Origin: Amphibalanus amphitrite
Lineage: Eukaryota; Arthropoda; Thecostraca; Balanomorpha; Balanidae
Assembly (NCBI RefSeq): GCF_019059575.1
Contig: NW_024881838.1
Location: forward strand, 124,001 to 188,000
Length of the DNA stretch: 64,000 nt
Direction of reading: 5' to 3'
The notes beneath the pieces were generated by a model. That model did no database searches, was not told the DNA's origin, and saw nothing but the letters and a program-made list of their open reading frames with translations. How positions within the stretch are numbered: the first letter of the stretch is position 1; each line of letters begins with the position of its first letter. The position numbers were made by a program, and so were the translations under genes. Positions 57,401-64,000 of the stretch are shown here, piece after piece.

Positions 57401-59809
57401 TACCTTCCATAATCGTTTGGCGTCAAAATACCTTAGTAATAAAAGTTTCGGCAGGTTCTGAAACATACATTGCCAGAATATTGTCATCGAAAGTTGACGC
57501 ATTTACAAATTATCGCAAAAAAGTGGGGTCTCAAGGGGTTTGACGTTCATAGTAGGTGGGCATAAACGAAACATTCAGAACCTTTGTTTTCAACACAGCG
57601 AGAACGCCCAATTCAAGTCTTAAAACCCTCGCCCGTAGGTATAGGGGGGGGGGGGGGAGACGATCGGACCCCACCCCTCGGTTTTTTCGCGAATACGGAA
57701 TAACTCGCGTAAAAAGCGGCCGATCGCGGCGAAACTTTCAGTATCCTCGAGTTGATCAATTGTACAGACTGTATATTTATACATACATACGCAGCGACGC
57801 TCGTTGTTATTGCGATTGGCAAATACGCCCCTGCAGTTAGTGCAGTACCTAGGTACAGTCGGGTACAGGTTGATATTATGGTCCACTACTCTTTATCCAC
57901 CGGGTTCCTATGGCTCAGCATTAGCAGCAGCCGCCTGGTACCGGTAGGCTGTGCCGCATGACCCGAGAGTGAAACGGCACAGCCTACCCACACTGTATCA
58001 ATGACACCGGCTCGGGTCGCCTGGTAGAGCGATTTGACCGGACGCTGCGTCACACCGGCTAGGGGGGGGGGGGTACCCTAGTCTACCGAGTACCCTAGTC
58101 TTGTCCGAGTATAGGTATATTCTATACGCGCTGACTGCCCAGCGTCCGCCAGGTTTGTGTTGATCATCTGTCCTCCTGGCGTCTACCAACGGCTGTACCA
58201 GAGACGGTGGGTAGCGGCGCAGATCGCTGGCGTCTGGAGCTTCAGTCTCGGCATGCTGACCCCCACCCTGGCCGGCGCCTGGGGTAAGCGCTTATGAGAA
58301 AGAATACCGATCACATACAGCACCGAAAATATGTCTACCACCCTTCATGCAAGGTTGCTTTTACATTGATTACAGCACCCAATAGGCCTGCGAGTATCTA
58401 TTGGAGGATAGCATAACAATGAAAAACGTTCAGTCCGATTTTTCCGTTTGCCAGCCAGAAAAGCTACAAATAATTTACCTTAGGACCTCACGTGCTGTAG
58501 TGCTCCTAGTCGTTCGCCGCCTGGACCGGTCGCGGCGGCCGACTGACCGTGCCCGCGTGCGGGACAGGCCGGTTCGGCTACCAGCCGCGGCTGAGGTCGT
58601 GCGCCATCCTGCCGGTGAATGGACGCTCTCCCAACGTCGCGCTCTTCATCATCGCCTTTCTGGTGACGTGCGCCGTCATCTCGGTCTGCTACCTGGCCAT
58701 CCTGATCGCCGTGTTGAGGTAAGGCGCAGTCCGTTTACTGCAGTGACAGTGTAAACGAGCGTTTTTGTCAAATCATTTGTCTAGAAATCTTTACAATTCA
58801 TTTATTTATCATCAATTCCCTTCTTCGTTATTTTCTTCAAGCCCGAGTCCTCCATGTATGCAGTGTTTGCCAGAGCGCCGCGTTTCCTTCCAAAGGTCGA
58901 ACAGGCGGCAGCGGCAGCACTTAGCACCGCAAAAGGGCGAGGTCAGGAGCCAACGCACCCTGCGCCAGCGGCGCCACGAGGTGCGCGTCACCAGAATGTC
59001 CCTGGCCGTCTTCATGGCCTTCATCGTGTGCTTCGCGCCGCTCACGGTTGCCAACATCTGGGACGTCGGCTACGATCACCCAGGTGACTACCCAAACACA
59101 AATACCTTACGAACGAAAAACGGTCATACAAATTACTGCAGCCTCAAGTCCAAACGGCTACATCTACTCAGGAAACGTAACTTCATATTGTCGGTGTTCG
59201 GAAGGCAGCATCCCTGTGACTCGGATGACCGGCGGCTACAACCGGCAATTTAATTGGCAATAAACAGACTCGTCACTGAATGGCAGCTATAACAGCCAGT
59301 GCACTCGTTATTGGATTAGAAGTTGTCAGTGTTCGCGTGTGCGCAGAGTGGCTCAGCTGAGCACCGCTGGCATTTGACGCCGTGCTCGTATTTCCAGTGT
59401 TGCACGTGATCGGCTACGTGGCAGTGTGCGTCTCGTGCTCCATTAACCCCATCATCTACGTGACGCTGAGCAAGCAGTACCGGCGTGCCTACTGGTCATT
59501 GTTCAGCTGTGGAAAGCCGCGACGCAGCTCAGAAACCTCGTCAAACGGTGAGGCGCCAGTGTCGGTAACGAAAGCAACGGCAGCTCGGGACGCGACAGAC
59601 TCGACTGCCTGTTCAGCATGGGCGTTACAACAAACTCTAATGATATCAACAATAAATCAATAAACAAAATGATAGAAAAAACGAAGGTACTTAAAATGTT
59701 GGAAACTACGATGGATGCACGCACGACCTGTCTAGAATCTAATGAATCGTATCCGTTTCTCAGTGTTGCAGGCCCCGCAGGCACCCTGGTCACCGGCTTA
59801 AGTCACTAA
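36416..59809 (+). CDS. Moody/Tre1-like GPCR, paralogue 2 (nine coding exons)
   Basis: Tandem paralogue of the 25,711-33,533 gene with the same exon borders. Coding exons are 36416-36459, 53553-53693, 53954-54113, 55741-55754, 58153-58283, 58568-58718, 58842-59083, 59398-59547 and 59772-59809. They total 1,071 nt (356 residues), or 378 if the in-frame ATG at 36,350 is used. Landmarks: NFT glycosylation site; TM1 GLAGNFLTL; TM2 VADLMF; Cys in LCVLQTF; NRF; TM4 AGVWSFS; ECL2 SCAILPVNG; TM6 CFAPLTV; TM7 NPIIY; helix 8 KQYRRAYWSLF. The reading frame is intact with no stop or frameshift, so it looks functional despite a 17-kb first coding intron filled with transposons. Membrane helices are closely similar to paralogue 1; the extracellular N-terminus and ICL3 start differ most. 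Ligand unknown. Confidence 0.87.
37330..38500. repeat. 142-bp tandem array inside element C
   Basis: About eight units. The phrase GGCTACAGATGGGCTACCCA starts near 37,409, 37,551, 37,693 and so on at about 142-base spacing, with one shortened unit near 37,930. Two more units lie at 38,880-39,075. The period is not a multiple of three, and both strands are open in several frames, so it does not encode a repeat protein. Confidence 0.9.
39380..40030. repeat. Tandem array of about 125-175-bp units inside element C
   Basis: Five units starting GATGCGGGCAGCATGTGGGC near 39,388, 39,526, 39,703, 39,828 and 39,958. Each contains CACCAACAAGCTGGGCACAC-like text and ACTTTGTTAACTGACCCGAC. The spacer AACTGACCCGACACCTA recalls the TGACCC words of host element A. 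Confidence 0.8.
40690..41405. mobile_element. Rearranged LTR-retrotransposon fragments within element C
   Basis: The plus strand has AATAAAGCCTTAATTCGGGC followed by TGGCGCGGTCGG, like an LTR end and primer-binding region. The minus strand 41,023-40,775 encodes a gag-like start (MTSLQPIRPDRLDIS, then SDAFYLWKERWDDYV). The plus strand 41,010-41,335 encodes an integrase fragment. Gag and integrase point away from each other, so this is a scrambled remnant. Confidence 0.55.
41010..41335 (+). pseudogene. Integrase fragment, Ty3/Gypsy-type retrotransposon
   Basis: Shows the zinc-binding H-H-C-C module (LHASHLGKEKTKARARQ, YWPGIYRDVENVTRCC, TSCQRDL) and the start of the catalytic core with its first Asp (FELHIDFADHAGRKYLVAVD, RYSGWLF). 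It then runs into unrelated sequence (from about 41,336) and a stop at 41,403. No protease, reverse transcriptase or RNase H lies upstream, so it is a broken relic. Confidence 0.8.
42550..43060. repeat. About 115-120-bp tandem array inside element C
   Basis: Four units built on TTTCGAACCCACATGGGC, GATTTTTCGCTTATACCCAT and GTCCCGGCTGGGAAAGCCCA. Open frames of 150-270 codons on both strands are by-products of the repeat. Confidence 0.85.
43893..46435. mobile_element. CTAA-flanked AGGTCA-rich element carrying a fold-back
   Basis: Begins CCCGCGCCCTGGTGGGG after CTAA (43,889-43,892) and ends CCCCACCAGGTCGCGGG before CTAA (46,436-46,439), a variant of the TTAA target. It has dense AGGTCA arrays at 44,068-44,110, 44,205-44,270 and 44,385-44,425. 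The left 1.2 kb is closely related to 60,304-61,420. The right half is the long inverted repeat 45,074-46,415. Confidence 0.65.
45074..46415. repeat. Long inverted repeat (arms of about 510 bp, spacer of about 315 bp)
   Basis: The arm 45,074-45,582 (CACGGTTCGTCGG ... TTCATTGTTCTG) returns in inverted form at 45,897-46,415 with modest divergence. Shared internal phrases include GACGGGCTGTCCCGGACATTCTTG-like text, GGCGCAATCACACAG and CGCGAAATGACCCTTATCGA. A transcript would fold into a hairpin of about 500 bp. It is either a fold-back transposon or a double-stranded RNA source. Confidence 0.85.
47900..48480 (-). pseudogene. Possible gag-like retroelement fragment (minus strand)
   Basis: A minus-strand frame starts at 48,274 with MDVTKTRQDSTILAQFLQQQ and continues RESLAALLLPDD, which resembles the Gln-rich coiled start of some arthropod gag proteins. 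Upstream on the same strand AATAAACGAGTCC near 48,312 recalls an LTR polyadenylation signal. The frame runs 124 codons and lacks zinc knuckles. Weak call. Confidence 0.25.
49345..50330 (+). CDS. Coding-like exons of an unrecognised GC-rich gene or captured fragment
   Basis: At 49,358-49,514 a frame reads AGEVRLQLRCQTIQWNEQQP and on to CHVHTRC, ending at a donor-like ACG|GTCAGT. A possible next exon begins after CCTACAG| at 49,770 (TADQAVLVSAAADGQ ... SSAWVYWKALLAPALWAG) and leads to VCHYCELSVRQGGRLLRL with a CxxC pair. Downstream frames are interrupted. I see a weak resemblance to the HECT_2/UBE3D-type E3 ligase pattern (CxxC modules), which would need a profile search. It lies inside the 46,527-52,158 element. 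Confidence 0.25.
50500..50850 (+). CDS. Further coding-like segment downstream of 49,345-50,330
   Basis: A second CxxC (NARCSACRAPAA) near 50,510-50,545, in a different frame from what follows, is trailed by SSFAHCLFMDVNTSYMTDEC and AYILELRNATGQ (50,745-50,850), ending at a donor-like CTCG|GTGAGT. Base composition drops sharply after 50,740. The order CxxC ... AHCL ... YILEL faintly recalls UBE3D. Frame changes mean this is either multi-exon or a pseudogene. Confidence 0.22.
52163..52870. repeat. TTATCG/CGATAA-word repeat region
   Basis: TTATCG, GTTTATCG and complements recur dozens of times in irregular spacing (52,168-52,260 and 52,660-52,870). The same words occur at 46,490-46,520 on the other side of the 5.6-kb element, so the element was inserted into this repeat-bearing element. 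These are probably subterminal repeats of another transposon. Outer tips were not resolved. Confidence 0.6.
53120..53460. other. Intron 1 remnant before exon 2 of paralogue 2
   Basis: Contains TGACCTTTGATGACCTCTAGTGACCTCACC-type half-sites (53,222-53,250) and a GGGGCGTTTAACGCC-like tip, so it is probably a fragment of the AGGTCA-rich TTAA family. No coding sequence. Confidence 0.4.
53553..53693 (+). CDS. Paralogue 2 coding exon 2: TM1 and ICL1
   Basis: Acceptor GTTCCAG|G, donor CCAG|GTAAGA, 141 nt. It encodes FPTEMIWVRSVLIAFFMAVG, then LAGNFLTLVAI and the same KRTPSLHNATTAFIA loop as paralogue 1. Confidence 0.9.
53954..54113 (+). CDS. Paralogue 2 coding exon 3: TM2, ECL1 and most of TM3
   Basis: Acceptor TTTCAG|C, donor CCTG|GTGAGA, 160 nt. 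It has the VAD Asp of TM2 and Cys of LCVLQTFLEY, ending at LFSISL. ECL1 has TWLNGNSILC, keeping the family Trp. Confidence 0.9.
54210..55389 (+). mobile_element. 5'-truncated non-LTR retrotransposon (Jockey-like) in intron 3 of paralogue 2
   Basis: Encodes the C-terminal part of a LINE reverse transcriptase polyprotein: VSVRDLGIILDSKLNFADH, the MLGLLMRSM segment and VMEYGCVIWSG, then in the next frame LRRLERLQHRFLMW and RRPELFHVPRGRVD. A frameshift near 54,490 breaks it. It ends in an AATAAACAAATAAACAAA-type tail (55,366-55,389). Flanking intron sequence matches 28,085-28,200 of paralogue 1, which lacks the element, so insertion postdates the gene duplication. The remnant is inactive. Confidence 0.85.
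55741..55754 (+). CDS. Paralogue 2 coding exon 4: 14-nt microexon encoding ISLNR
   Basis: Flanked by CTTTTTTCAG| and |GTATGT. It differs from the paralogue 1 microexon by one synonymous base (TTG for TTA, Leu). It joins LFSISL to FVLIICPP to complete N-R-F. Confidence 0.88.
55906..56817. mobile_element. TTAA-flanked element with GCGCAGTGGAA tips
   Basis: Left tip CACGCGCAGTGGAA after TTAA (55,902-55,905). Right tip TTCCACTGCGCATG before TTAA (56,818-56,821). It contains poly-G tracts, AGGTCA/TGACC(T) words (56,450-56,490) and the nested short TIR element at 56,651-56,799. No coding capacity. Confidence 0.65.
56651..56799. repeat. Short dispersed TIR element, copy 2
   Basis: Matches 6,101-6,250 end to end (TAGGCGGCGGAAC at the left, GTTCTTCCGCCA at the right). 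It is nested near the right end of the 55,906-56,817 element. Confidence 0.6.
56928..57558. mobile_element. Long-TIR fold-back element in intron 4 of paralogue 2
   Basis: Arms of about 190 bp (56,928-57,118 and 57,370-57,558) are inverted copies. Shared phrases include ACGTCAAACCCCTTGAGACC, TTTTTTGCGATAATTT and GGTATTTTGACGCCAAACGA. The central 250 bp is GC-rich with CpG clusters. No transposase. Confidence 0.8.
57560..58080. repeat. Fragments of the AGGTCA family and of element K
   Basis: 57,640-57,765 carries CGGTTTTTTCGCGAATA, AACTCGCGTAAAAAGCGGCC and GATCGCGGCGAAACTTTCAG, the inverse of 15,550-15,610. 57,852-57,960 resembles the left end of element K (ACAGTCGGGTACAGGTTGAT, then CCGGGTTCCTATGGCTCAGC). 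Both are decayed pieces. Confidence 0.5.
58153..58283 (+). CDS. Paralogue 2 coding exon 5: ICL2 and TM4
   Basis: 131 nt, same borders as paralogue 1. It encodes FVLIICPPGVYQRLYQRRW and TM4 (AGVWSFSLGML), ending AGAWG. This is one of the best conserved exons between the paralogues. Confidence 0.9.
58568..58718 (+). CDS. Paralogue 2 coding exon 6: ECL2 and TM5
   Basis: The acceptor GGGACAG|GC and donor TTGAG|GTAAGG are both conserved. It encodes RFGYQPRLRSCAILPVNG and TM5 (VTCAVISVCYLAILIAVL). The single-Cys context (RSC) contrasts with RCC in paralogue 1. Confidence 0.87.
58842..59083 (+). CDS. Paralogue 2 coding exon 7: ICL3 and TM6
   Basis: Acceptor CTTCAAG|C, 242 nt. The loop begins PSPPCMQCLPERRVSFQRSN, three codons longer than in paralogue 1. 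TM6 reads MAFIVCFAPLTVANIW. It ends CCAG|GTGACT in phase 1. Confidence 0.83.
59398..59547 (+). CDS. Paralogue 2 coding exon 8: TM7 and helix 8
   Basis: Acceptor TTTCCAG|TG, donor AAACG|GTGAGG, 150 nt. It encodes LHVIGYVAVCVSCSINPIIY and KQYRRAYWSLFSCGKPRR. Read-through past the donor continues in frame to 59,663 with a tail like that of paralogue 1 (GEAPVSVTKATAARDATDS). Confidence 0.9.
59772..59809 (+). CDS. Paralogue 2 coding exon 9: C-terminal tail and stop
   Basis: Acceptor TTGCAG|GC. It encodes GPAGTLVTGLSH then TAA at 59,807-59,809. AATAAA at 59,808-59,813 overlaps the stop, as in paralogue 1. Confidence 0.75.
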
Positions 59810-59898
59810 TAAAGAAAGTAAACGGCCACGCCGTGGACTGAGGATCCGCCAGCGCGGGACCGTGAGTCAGTGAACAGCTTCCACTCGGCACGACTGGC

Positions 59899-60146
59899 AA
59901 ACGAAATGACAGCGTATTGTCGTCCCAGGGAGTGTCCGCAGATAGTCCAGAACAAGGCCCAGAAGTACCATGCAGAAGACTGTTGCTCCCCGAACCTCTG
60001 CGTAGACTCATTTGGACAGATGAAACGAAATGACAGCGTATTGTCGTCCCAGGGAGTGTCCGCAGATAGTCCAGAACAAGGCCCAGAAGTACCATGCAGA
60101 AGACTGTTGCTCCCCGAACCGCTGCGTAGACTCATTTGGACAGATA
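59899..60146 (+). repeat. 124-bp tandem duplication in the 3' flank of paralogue 2
   Basis: AAACGAAATGACAGCGTATT ... GACTCATTTGGACAGAT occurs twice, starting at 59,899 and 60,023, nearly identical. The paralogue 1 counterpart (about 33,620-33,770) is single-copy, so the duplication is specific to unit 2 and recent. Confidence 0.85.
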
Positions 60147-60303
60147 CTGCCCCTTAGCCCAGCAATACATTGATGGGACTTACAATATGAGACATACTTT
60201 GATTATCCTGTTTATTTTGAGGTCAATACGTGATGACATGTATATTGTATACTGTATATTGCAAATGTGTATGGAATAAACTTTGAAATGTGGAAAGCTT
60301 TAA

Positions 60304-61420
60304 CCCGGCAGGCGGTGGGCCTCCCGGCCACCTTCCGCGCGGTGGGGGTGGGGATGGGGGACATTTTTTTGCCCCCCTCTGTATCTCCGAAACTACTGGA
60401 CGGATCTGTAAAATTCAAACGGCGTTCGATAGCCCTGTCAAATTTGTCGAAGGAAACCAAATTTCATGGCGTCACCGATGACGCCACAGGTCAGGTCAAA
60501 GATAAAATGTTTACCGTTCACGGGTCTTCTAGGGAATGCGCTATAACATCGAGTAAAACGCATTTTGTTGAAAATCAGCGATAGGGCGTCAGTTGCCTAG
60601 TACATATGTTGCTATTAGAGGTCACTGATAATACCAGGTCAGGTCACCAAGGGTCAGCACATGAACCCAACTTTACTGGCGTTGTGCGATGCATGTTTTA
60701 TGGCCAATTTTTCATTTCCAACTCAATGGTGTTGGTTATAAGACCATCAGGTATGGTTTAGGTCACTTTCTGGTGGAGGTCAGGTCAAGGTCAGGTCAAA
60801 AAGGTCAATTTTCGAAGTTGACATTTTTGCATAAAATGGGTATTGATTTGATGCAGCTCGTCACGGGGAGTCTAATGGTGGTCTTTGTTTTGCGCTACGT
60901 GGTCTAGAATTGCTAAAAATTGAGTTTGAAAATTTGACGTCATCAATTTTGAACAGTTTTTTTTTCGCTATAACTTAGCCAAAAAAGAGGTATTGATCTC
61001 AAATTTGGTGTGTGGATAGAAGGCGGTAGGGAATATCACATATACCTATTCCTTTTTTCGAAATTATTTTTTTTTTGAAATTTCGACTATTATATTCAAA
61101 TTCTTTTTATTTTATTTTGGGGGGTCAAAATTCAAAAATTTCTAAAATCCTAGATAGCAGTGTTATAGCCCTGTTAATTCTAACCTTTTATGTCTAAAAC
61201 ATTTTTCTATATCTCTAAAGCTGAAGGCCTGACAGCTCTTCCCGCGAAGCCTTTTTTGGGGTCGAAAATGACAGAAATGACGTCACTCCGACGTCATTAG
61301 CGGCCAACCTTTCAGAGCCTTTGGATTTTTTTTCGTCACAATGTGTAAAAGCTATTCACGGGGGTGCTTAAAGTGTTCTGAAGAAAAAACTAAGGGGGGG
61401 GGGGAAACCCCCACCTGGAA
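60304..61420. mobile_element. AGGTCA-rich TTAA element in the 3' flank of paralogue 2
   Basis: The left tip CCCGGCAGGCGGTGGGC follows TTAA (60,300-60,303). The body aligns with 43,930-45,060 through many phrases (CTCCGAAACTACTGGACGGA, GGTTATAAGAC, GCTCGTCACGGGGAGTCTAA). AGGTCA arrays lie at 60,488-60,500, 60,636-60,655 and 60,775-60,810. The right end (CCCCCACCTGG near 61,420) lacks a clear TTAA. Unit 1 retains an uninterrupted TTAA site near 33,948. Confidence 0.65.
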
Positions 61421-61424
61421 GGGG

Positions 61425-62186
61425 ACGTCTGCCAATCGTAAAGACGCGATTTCATCAATGATCATGCCTATCATGCACGTTTCATCCGGTAATTCACTGA
61501 ACAAATCCGGTACCGATGGCCATGCACTTATGCTGCATTCAAATCGATATGCAGTATGCACATGTGGATTGTGAAATGAGCATACTTGTACCCAACTCGT
61601 ACACCGGCCCTTCCAATTCTTAGGTCCCGTAGGTTGCAATGATTATTGGGTGTTGACTAAATGTTCAATGTGCCATCATGCGCTTTATCGTGACGCTTGA
61701 AACTCGATCCCAGAGTCCAATTTGTTTGGCAAATCGAGTCAACCAGTGGATTGCTCTTCCAAATATGTTTTAAGCATGCTTGGGACATATCGTAGGTGCG
61801 TCCGTTTCGTAGGCAAACGTTGGTGAAAATTTTGTCATACGCTACGCCGCAAAGCTTTGCTAAAATAAGAGCCATCATATATTTCAGCATCTAAACGCGA
61901 AAAAGCACAACACTTCCCAAATGGCGTATAGATCTCATTATCTTGCTTAGTTAACTTCAACACCCCGCAATGAGTTAACTTCAACACCCCGCAATGAGCA
62001 CTCCGCCGCGGTTCACTGCGCATTCGACTATTCACTTGGAATGCGTTCCCTGCTCAGCACAAGTTAGATACCAAAGTTCATTTTTTCCCTGTTGTGCGAA
62101 AGCTTTAAGATTGCCAATACTGGCTGCGTTAGTTCACCATTCGATCGAAAAAAAGTGTGTTTCCCCGGATCTTTTATTTTATTTTG
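61425..62186. other. 3' flank of unit 2, homologous to 33,970-35,251
   Basis: Diverged duplicate of the unit 1 flank. It includes a 22-bp tandem repeat, AACTTCAACACCCCGCAATG, at 61,953-61,996. No gene recognised. Confidence 0.5.
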
Positions 62187-62265
62187 TATAAATAATAAAA
62201 TCTGTCCGGCCAGCGCCGTCGGCAATCGAGTGGGATAGTCGTTCACTGTCGGCGCGGAGGTTGTC
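62187..62265 (+). promoter_or_regulatory. Second copy of the TATA-containing 79-bp block
   Basis: TATAAATAATAAAATCTG followed by the same GC-rich sequence as 35,252-35,330. Homology between the units stops just after it. The sequence downstream (62,266 on) is GC-rich and unlike the receptor leader exon, so the block may drive a different, downstream transcript or be an orphaned promoter. Confidence 0.4.
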
Positions 62266-62545
62266 GATTTCGGACCGGGGCTCGGACCCCGGCGCGTCAC
62301 TGACTGTCTGTCGGACGGACGACAGCAGCAGAGACGGCGGCGGCGGCGGCGAGCGGCCGGGACCGGCGGCCGCGGCAGCGGGGGAGCGCCGCGCCGCGCG
62401 GCCACGCCCGGCCCGGCTGAGAGGGGCACAGCAGCTGGCCTGTCGGAGGAGCGGGCAGCCGTCACACGACAGGACATCGTTACAACGCAGCTCAGGTCGA
62501 CGGCAAGCACACCGTGCAAGTGCATTGCAGCAGCAACAAAACCAC
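62266..62545. other. GC-rich stretch downstream of unit 2, possible leader exon
   Basis: Contains GGC-triplet runs (62,335-62,353) and dense CpG. A donor-like GCTCAG|GTCGAC lies near 62,495. A 95-codon Arg/Ala-rich plus frame and a 177-codon minus frame overlap and look compositional. No homology to the leader exons at 20,143 or 35,357. Confidence 0.3.
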
Positions 62546-62549
62546 TGAT

Positions 62550-63034
62550 AATTATATGTATCTCCTCAAGCAATATCGTGACAACTGACAATTCCATTAA
62601 ATTGAGTAAATTCTTCTTTACGTCGACAGAAAGAAAATTGCATAGGATTCTGAGATTCGCTGAGCCTTTAATTTAAAAGCATGATAGAAACGTTTTCCCC
62701 AAGCACCTTGTTTGTTATGTACAAATATTTTTTGTTTATTTGTTTGTTATGCACCTATCACCGCTATTGATTAGTGACTTGCTGCAATTATTTGGTGTTG
62801 CATGTTTGGAGAATAGGCGTCGACAATGACATTATGTTTGTTGCCAAATTGTATAGAAATCATACTGATTGTGCAGCCCTCTTAGCCCATTTCCCTCTAT
62901 TCATCGCCCAAGGGCAACGAGAAACACCGAACAAGCACGTGGTGTCTTTCATGTTCCATTTGCGAGAGTAAACGCGGTGCAGATGTCACTTTTTGTTAGC
63001 GCACCATCGTTTGTTAATAAGTTTTTGTTTCAGT
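62550..63034. other. Anonymous AT-rich DNA
   Basis: Nothing recognised between the GC-rich stretch and the hAT-type MITE. Confidence 0.4.
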
Positions 63035-63042
63035 GTACTGAC

Positions 63043-63669
63043 CAGAGTTGGCCTACGTTACGTTATTTTGAAGTTTTCGGTAACCCGTAGCTGTCAGTAC
63101 CGTTTCGTAGCGTAATTGGGATGTTTCGGTAGCGTAGTACGGAAAATAATAGAATAACGTAGGAACTACGAAATGGATTCCGTAGCAATTACAGGTCAGC
63201 TGTATTTGTATAAGGTACATAATTTTTTCAGTTTACTCATATCGTCACCAGACCTCCGGCCGTTTACACGGATGTGAGACGCCTGCTATATGAATACCAC
63301 TGAGTCTTTCTTCGGGCCGGACCGACACCGGGGATTTCCCACTGGGGAGTCCCAGGGAATTCCCTGTCGGAAGTCCAGCGCATCTAGCGAGTAGCGCGTA
63401 GGCACCGCCGCACCGACGATGCTGCAAAGCCGGCGATCATTGTGCGCAGCATTTGGCCTACTAGAGACTAACCGTTTCCACTGGGTAGTGGATGATGACA
63501 TATTGCATAACGTAGTACGATAAAATAATTTGCTGCGTTAATTAACAAATACCGTAATTCAGTAACGTAGCAATATATAACGTATCGTAATTCGGTATCG
63601 TAGTTTTGGCCAAAAAAGCAAACGTAGCGTAACGTAGTGCGTAACGTAGCGTAGCGCAGGGCAACTCTG
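63043..63669. mobile_element. hAT-type MITE with CGTAACG arrays
   Basis: Tips CAGAGTTG and CAACTCTG match the hAT consensus CAG(N)G(N)TG. Perfect 8-bp target duplication GTACTGAC at 63,035-63,042 and 63,670-63,677. Subterminal CGTA(A/G)C words recur in both arms (63,052-63,185 and 63,505-63,655). At 627 bp it has no transposase. Confidence 0.9.
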
Positions 63670-63822
63670 GTACTGACTACTGATGCTGATGTATTCCATG
63701 ACTTAGGGCTTAGGGTCAATGTGTCAACACATAAAAGAATTGTAAAATTATATCGTAGTTGCATTGTCCTGTCAGAGTGCTTGTATTTAACATTTGGCTG
63801 ATTTTGAGTGCTTGGGCATTAA

Positions 63823-64000
63823 AGTGACCATCCCACCTCAACATTAGTTTTGAGTTGAGATAGCCAAATTGGTGGCCATGGCCTGCAAATACTGGTTTGG
63901 GCGCTCACAACATCGAAAAATGCTTTAATTCGGAGATATGGAATTTCAAACTTGCAGTTTTCGGATTCTAAGGGGCTAATGCATTGGAATGCCCCTTAGA
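63823..64000. mobile_element. Left end of a MITE B-related element, cut by the window edge
   Basis: TTAA (63,819-63,822) is followed by AGTGACCATCCCACC and then TTTTGAGTTGAGATAGCCAA, as in 21,239-21,300. The right end lies beyond the window. Confidence 0.65.

Noticed and set aside
1-64000. tRNA, rRNA or other structured RNA genes
   Set aside because: I saw no cloverleaf with A/B boxes and no rRNA segment on reading both strands. This is not equivalent to a covariance-model scan (tRNAscan-SE or Infernal), which could still find one.

Overview
The window is animal genomic DNA, most likely from an arthropod and possibly a crustacean. It is intron-rich, packed with transposons, and has no bacterial-style gene density. 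The only genes I can model end to end are two tandem paralogues of a Moody/Tre1-like rhodopsin-family G-protein-coupled receptor (GPCR). Almost all long open frames elsewhere are by-products of GC-rich or repetitive sequence.

Layout. Positions 1-12,400 are CpG-rich and mostly anonymous, with a few minisatellites and one TTAA-flanked element. Positions 13,150-19,870 are a block of nested terminal-inverted-repeat (TIR) elements, with a promoter-like CpG patch and a candidate first coding exon near 16,000-16,360. Duplication unit 1 runs from about 20,143 to 35,330: a 5' leader exon, a start exon at 25,711, receptor exons to 33,533, and a 3' flank. Unit 2 runs from about 35,350 to 62,265 with the same order: leader exon, start exon at 36,416, receptor exons 53,553-59,809, 3' flank. 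The tail (62,266-64,000) has a GC-rich stretch, a small hAT-type element and the start of another TTAA element.

Gene structure. In both paralogues nine coding exons splice in consistent phase to give proteins of about 354 and 356 residues with seven membrane segments. The family landmarks are present: N in TM1, D in TM2, a Cys before TM3, an N-R-F version of the D-R-Y motif, W in TM4, CF(T/A)P in TM6 and NPIIY in TM7. The N-R-F motif lies on a 14-nt microexon in both copies.

Transposon architecture. The two paralogues serve as empty-site controls for each other. Two copies of one TA-flanked element (20,688-22,177 and 36,532-43,501, in opposite orientation) do the same: one carries a TTAA-flanked insert, the other a 5.95-kb TA-flanked element built from CCCATATGGG-type tandem arrays, and each shows the uninterrupted site of the other. 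The 17-kb first coding intron of paralogue 2 is almost entirely nested transposons. They include a 9.25-kb structure with 8-bp flanking repeats that contains a 1.3-kb fold-back and a 5.6-kb TTAA element with coding-like GC-rich cargo.
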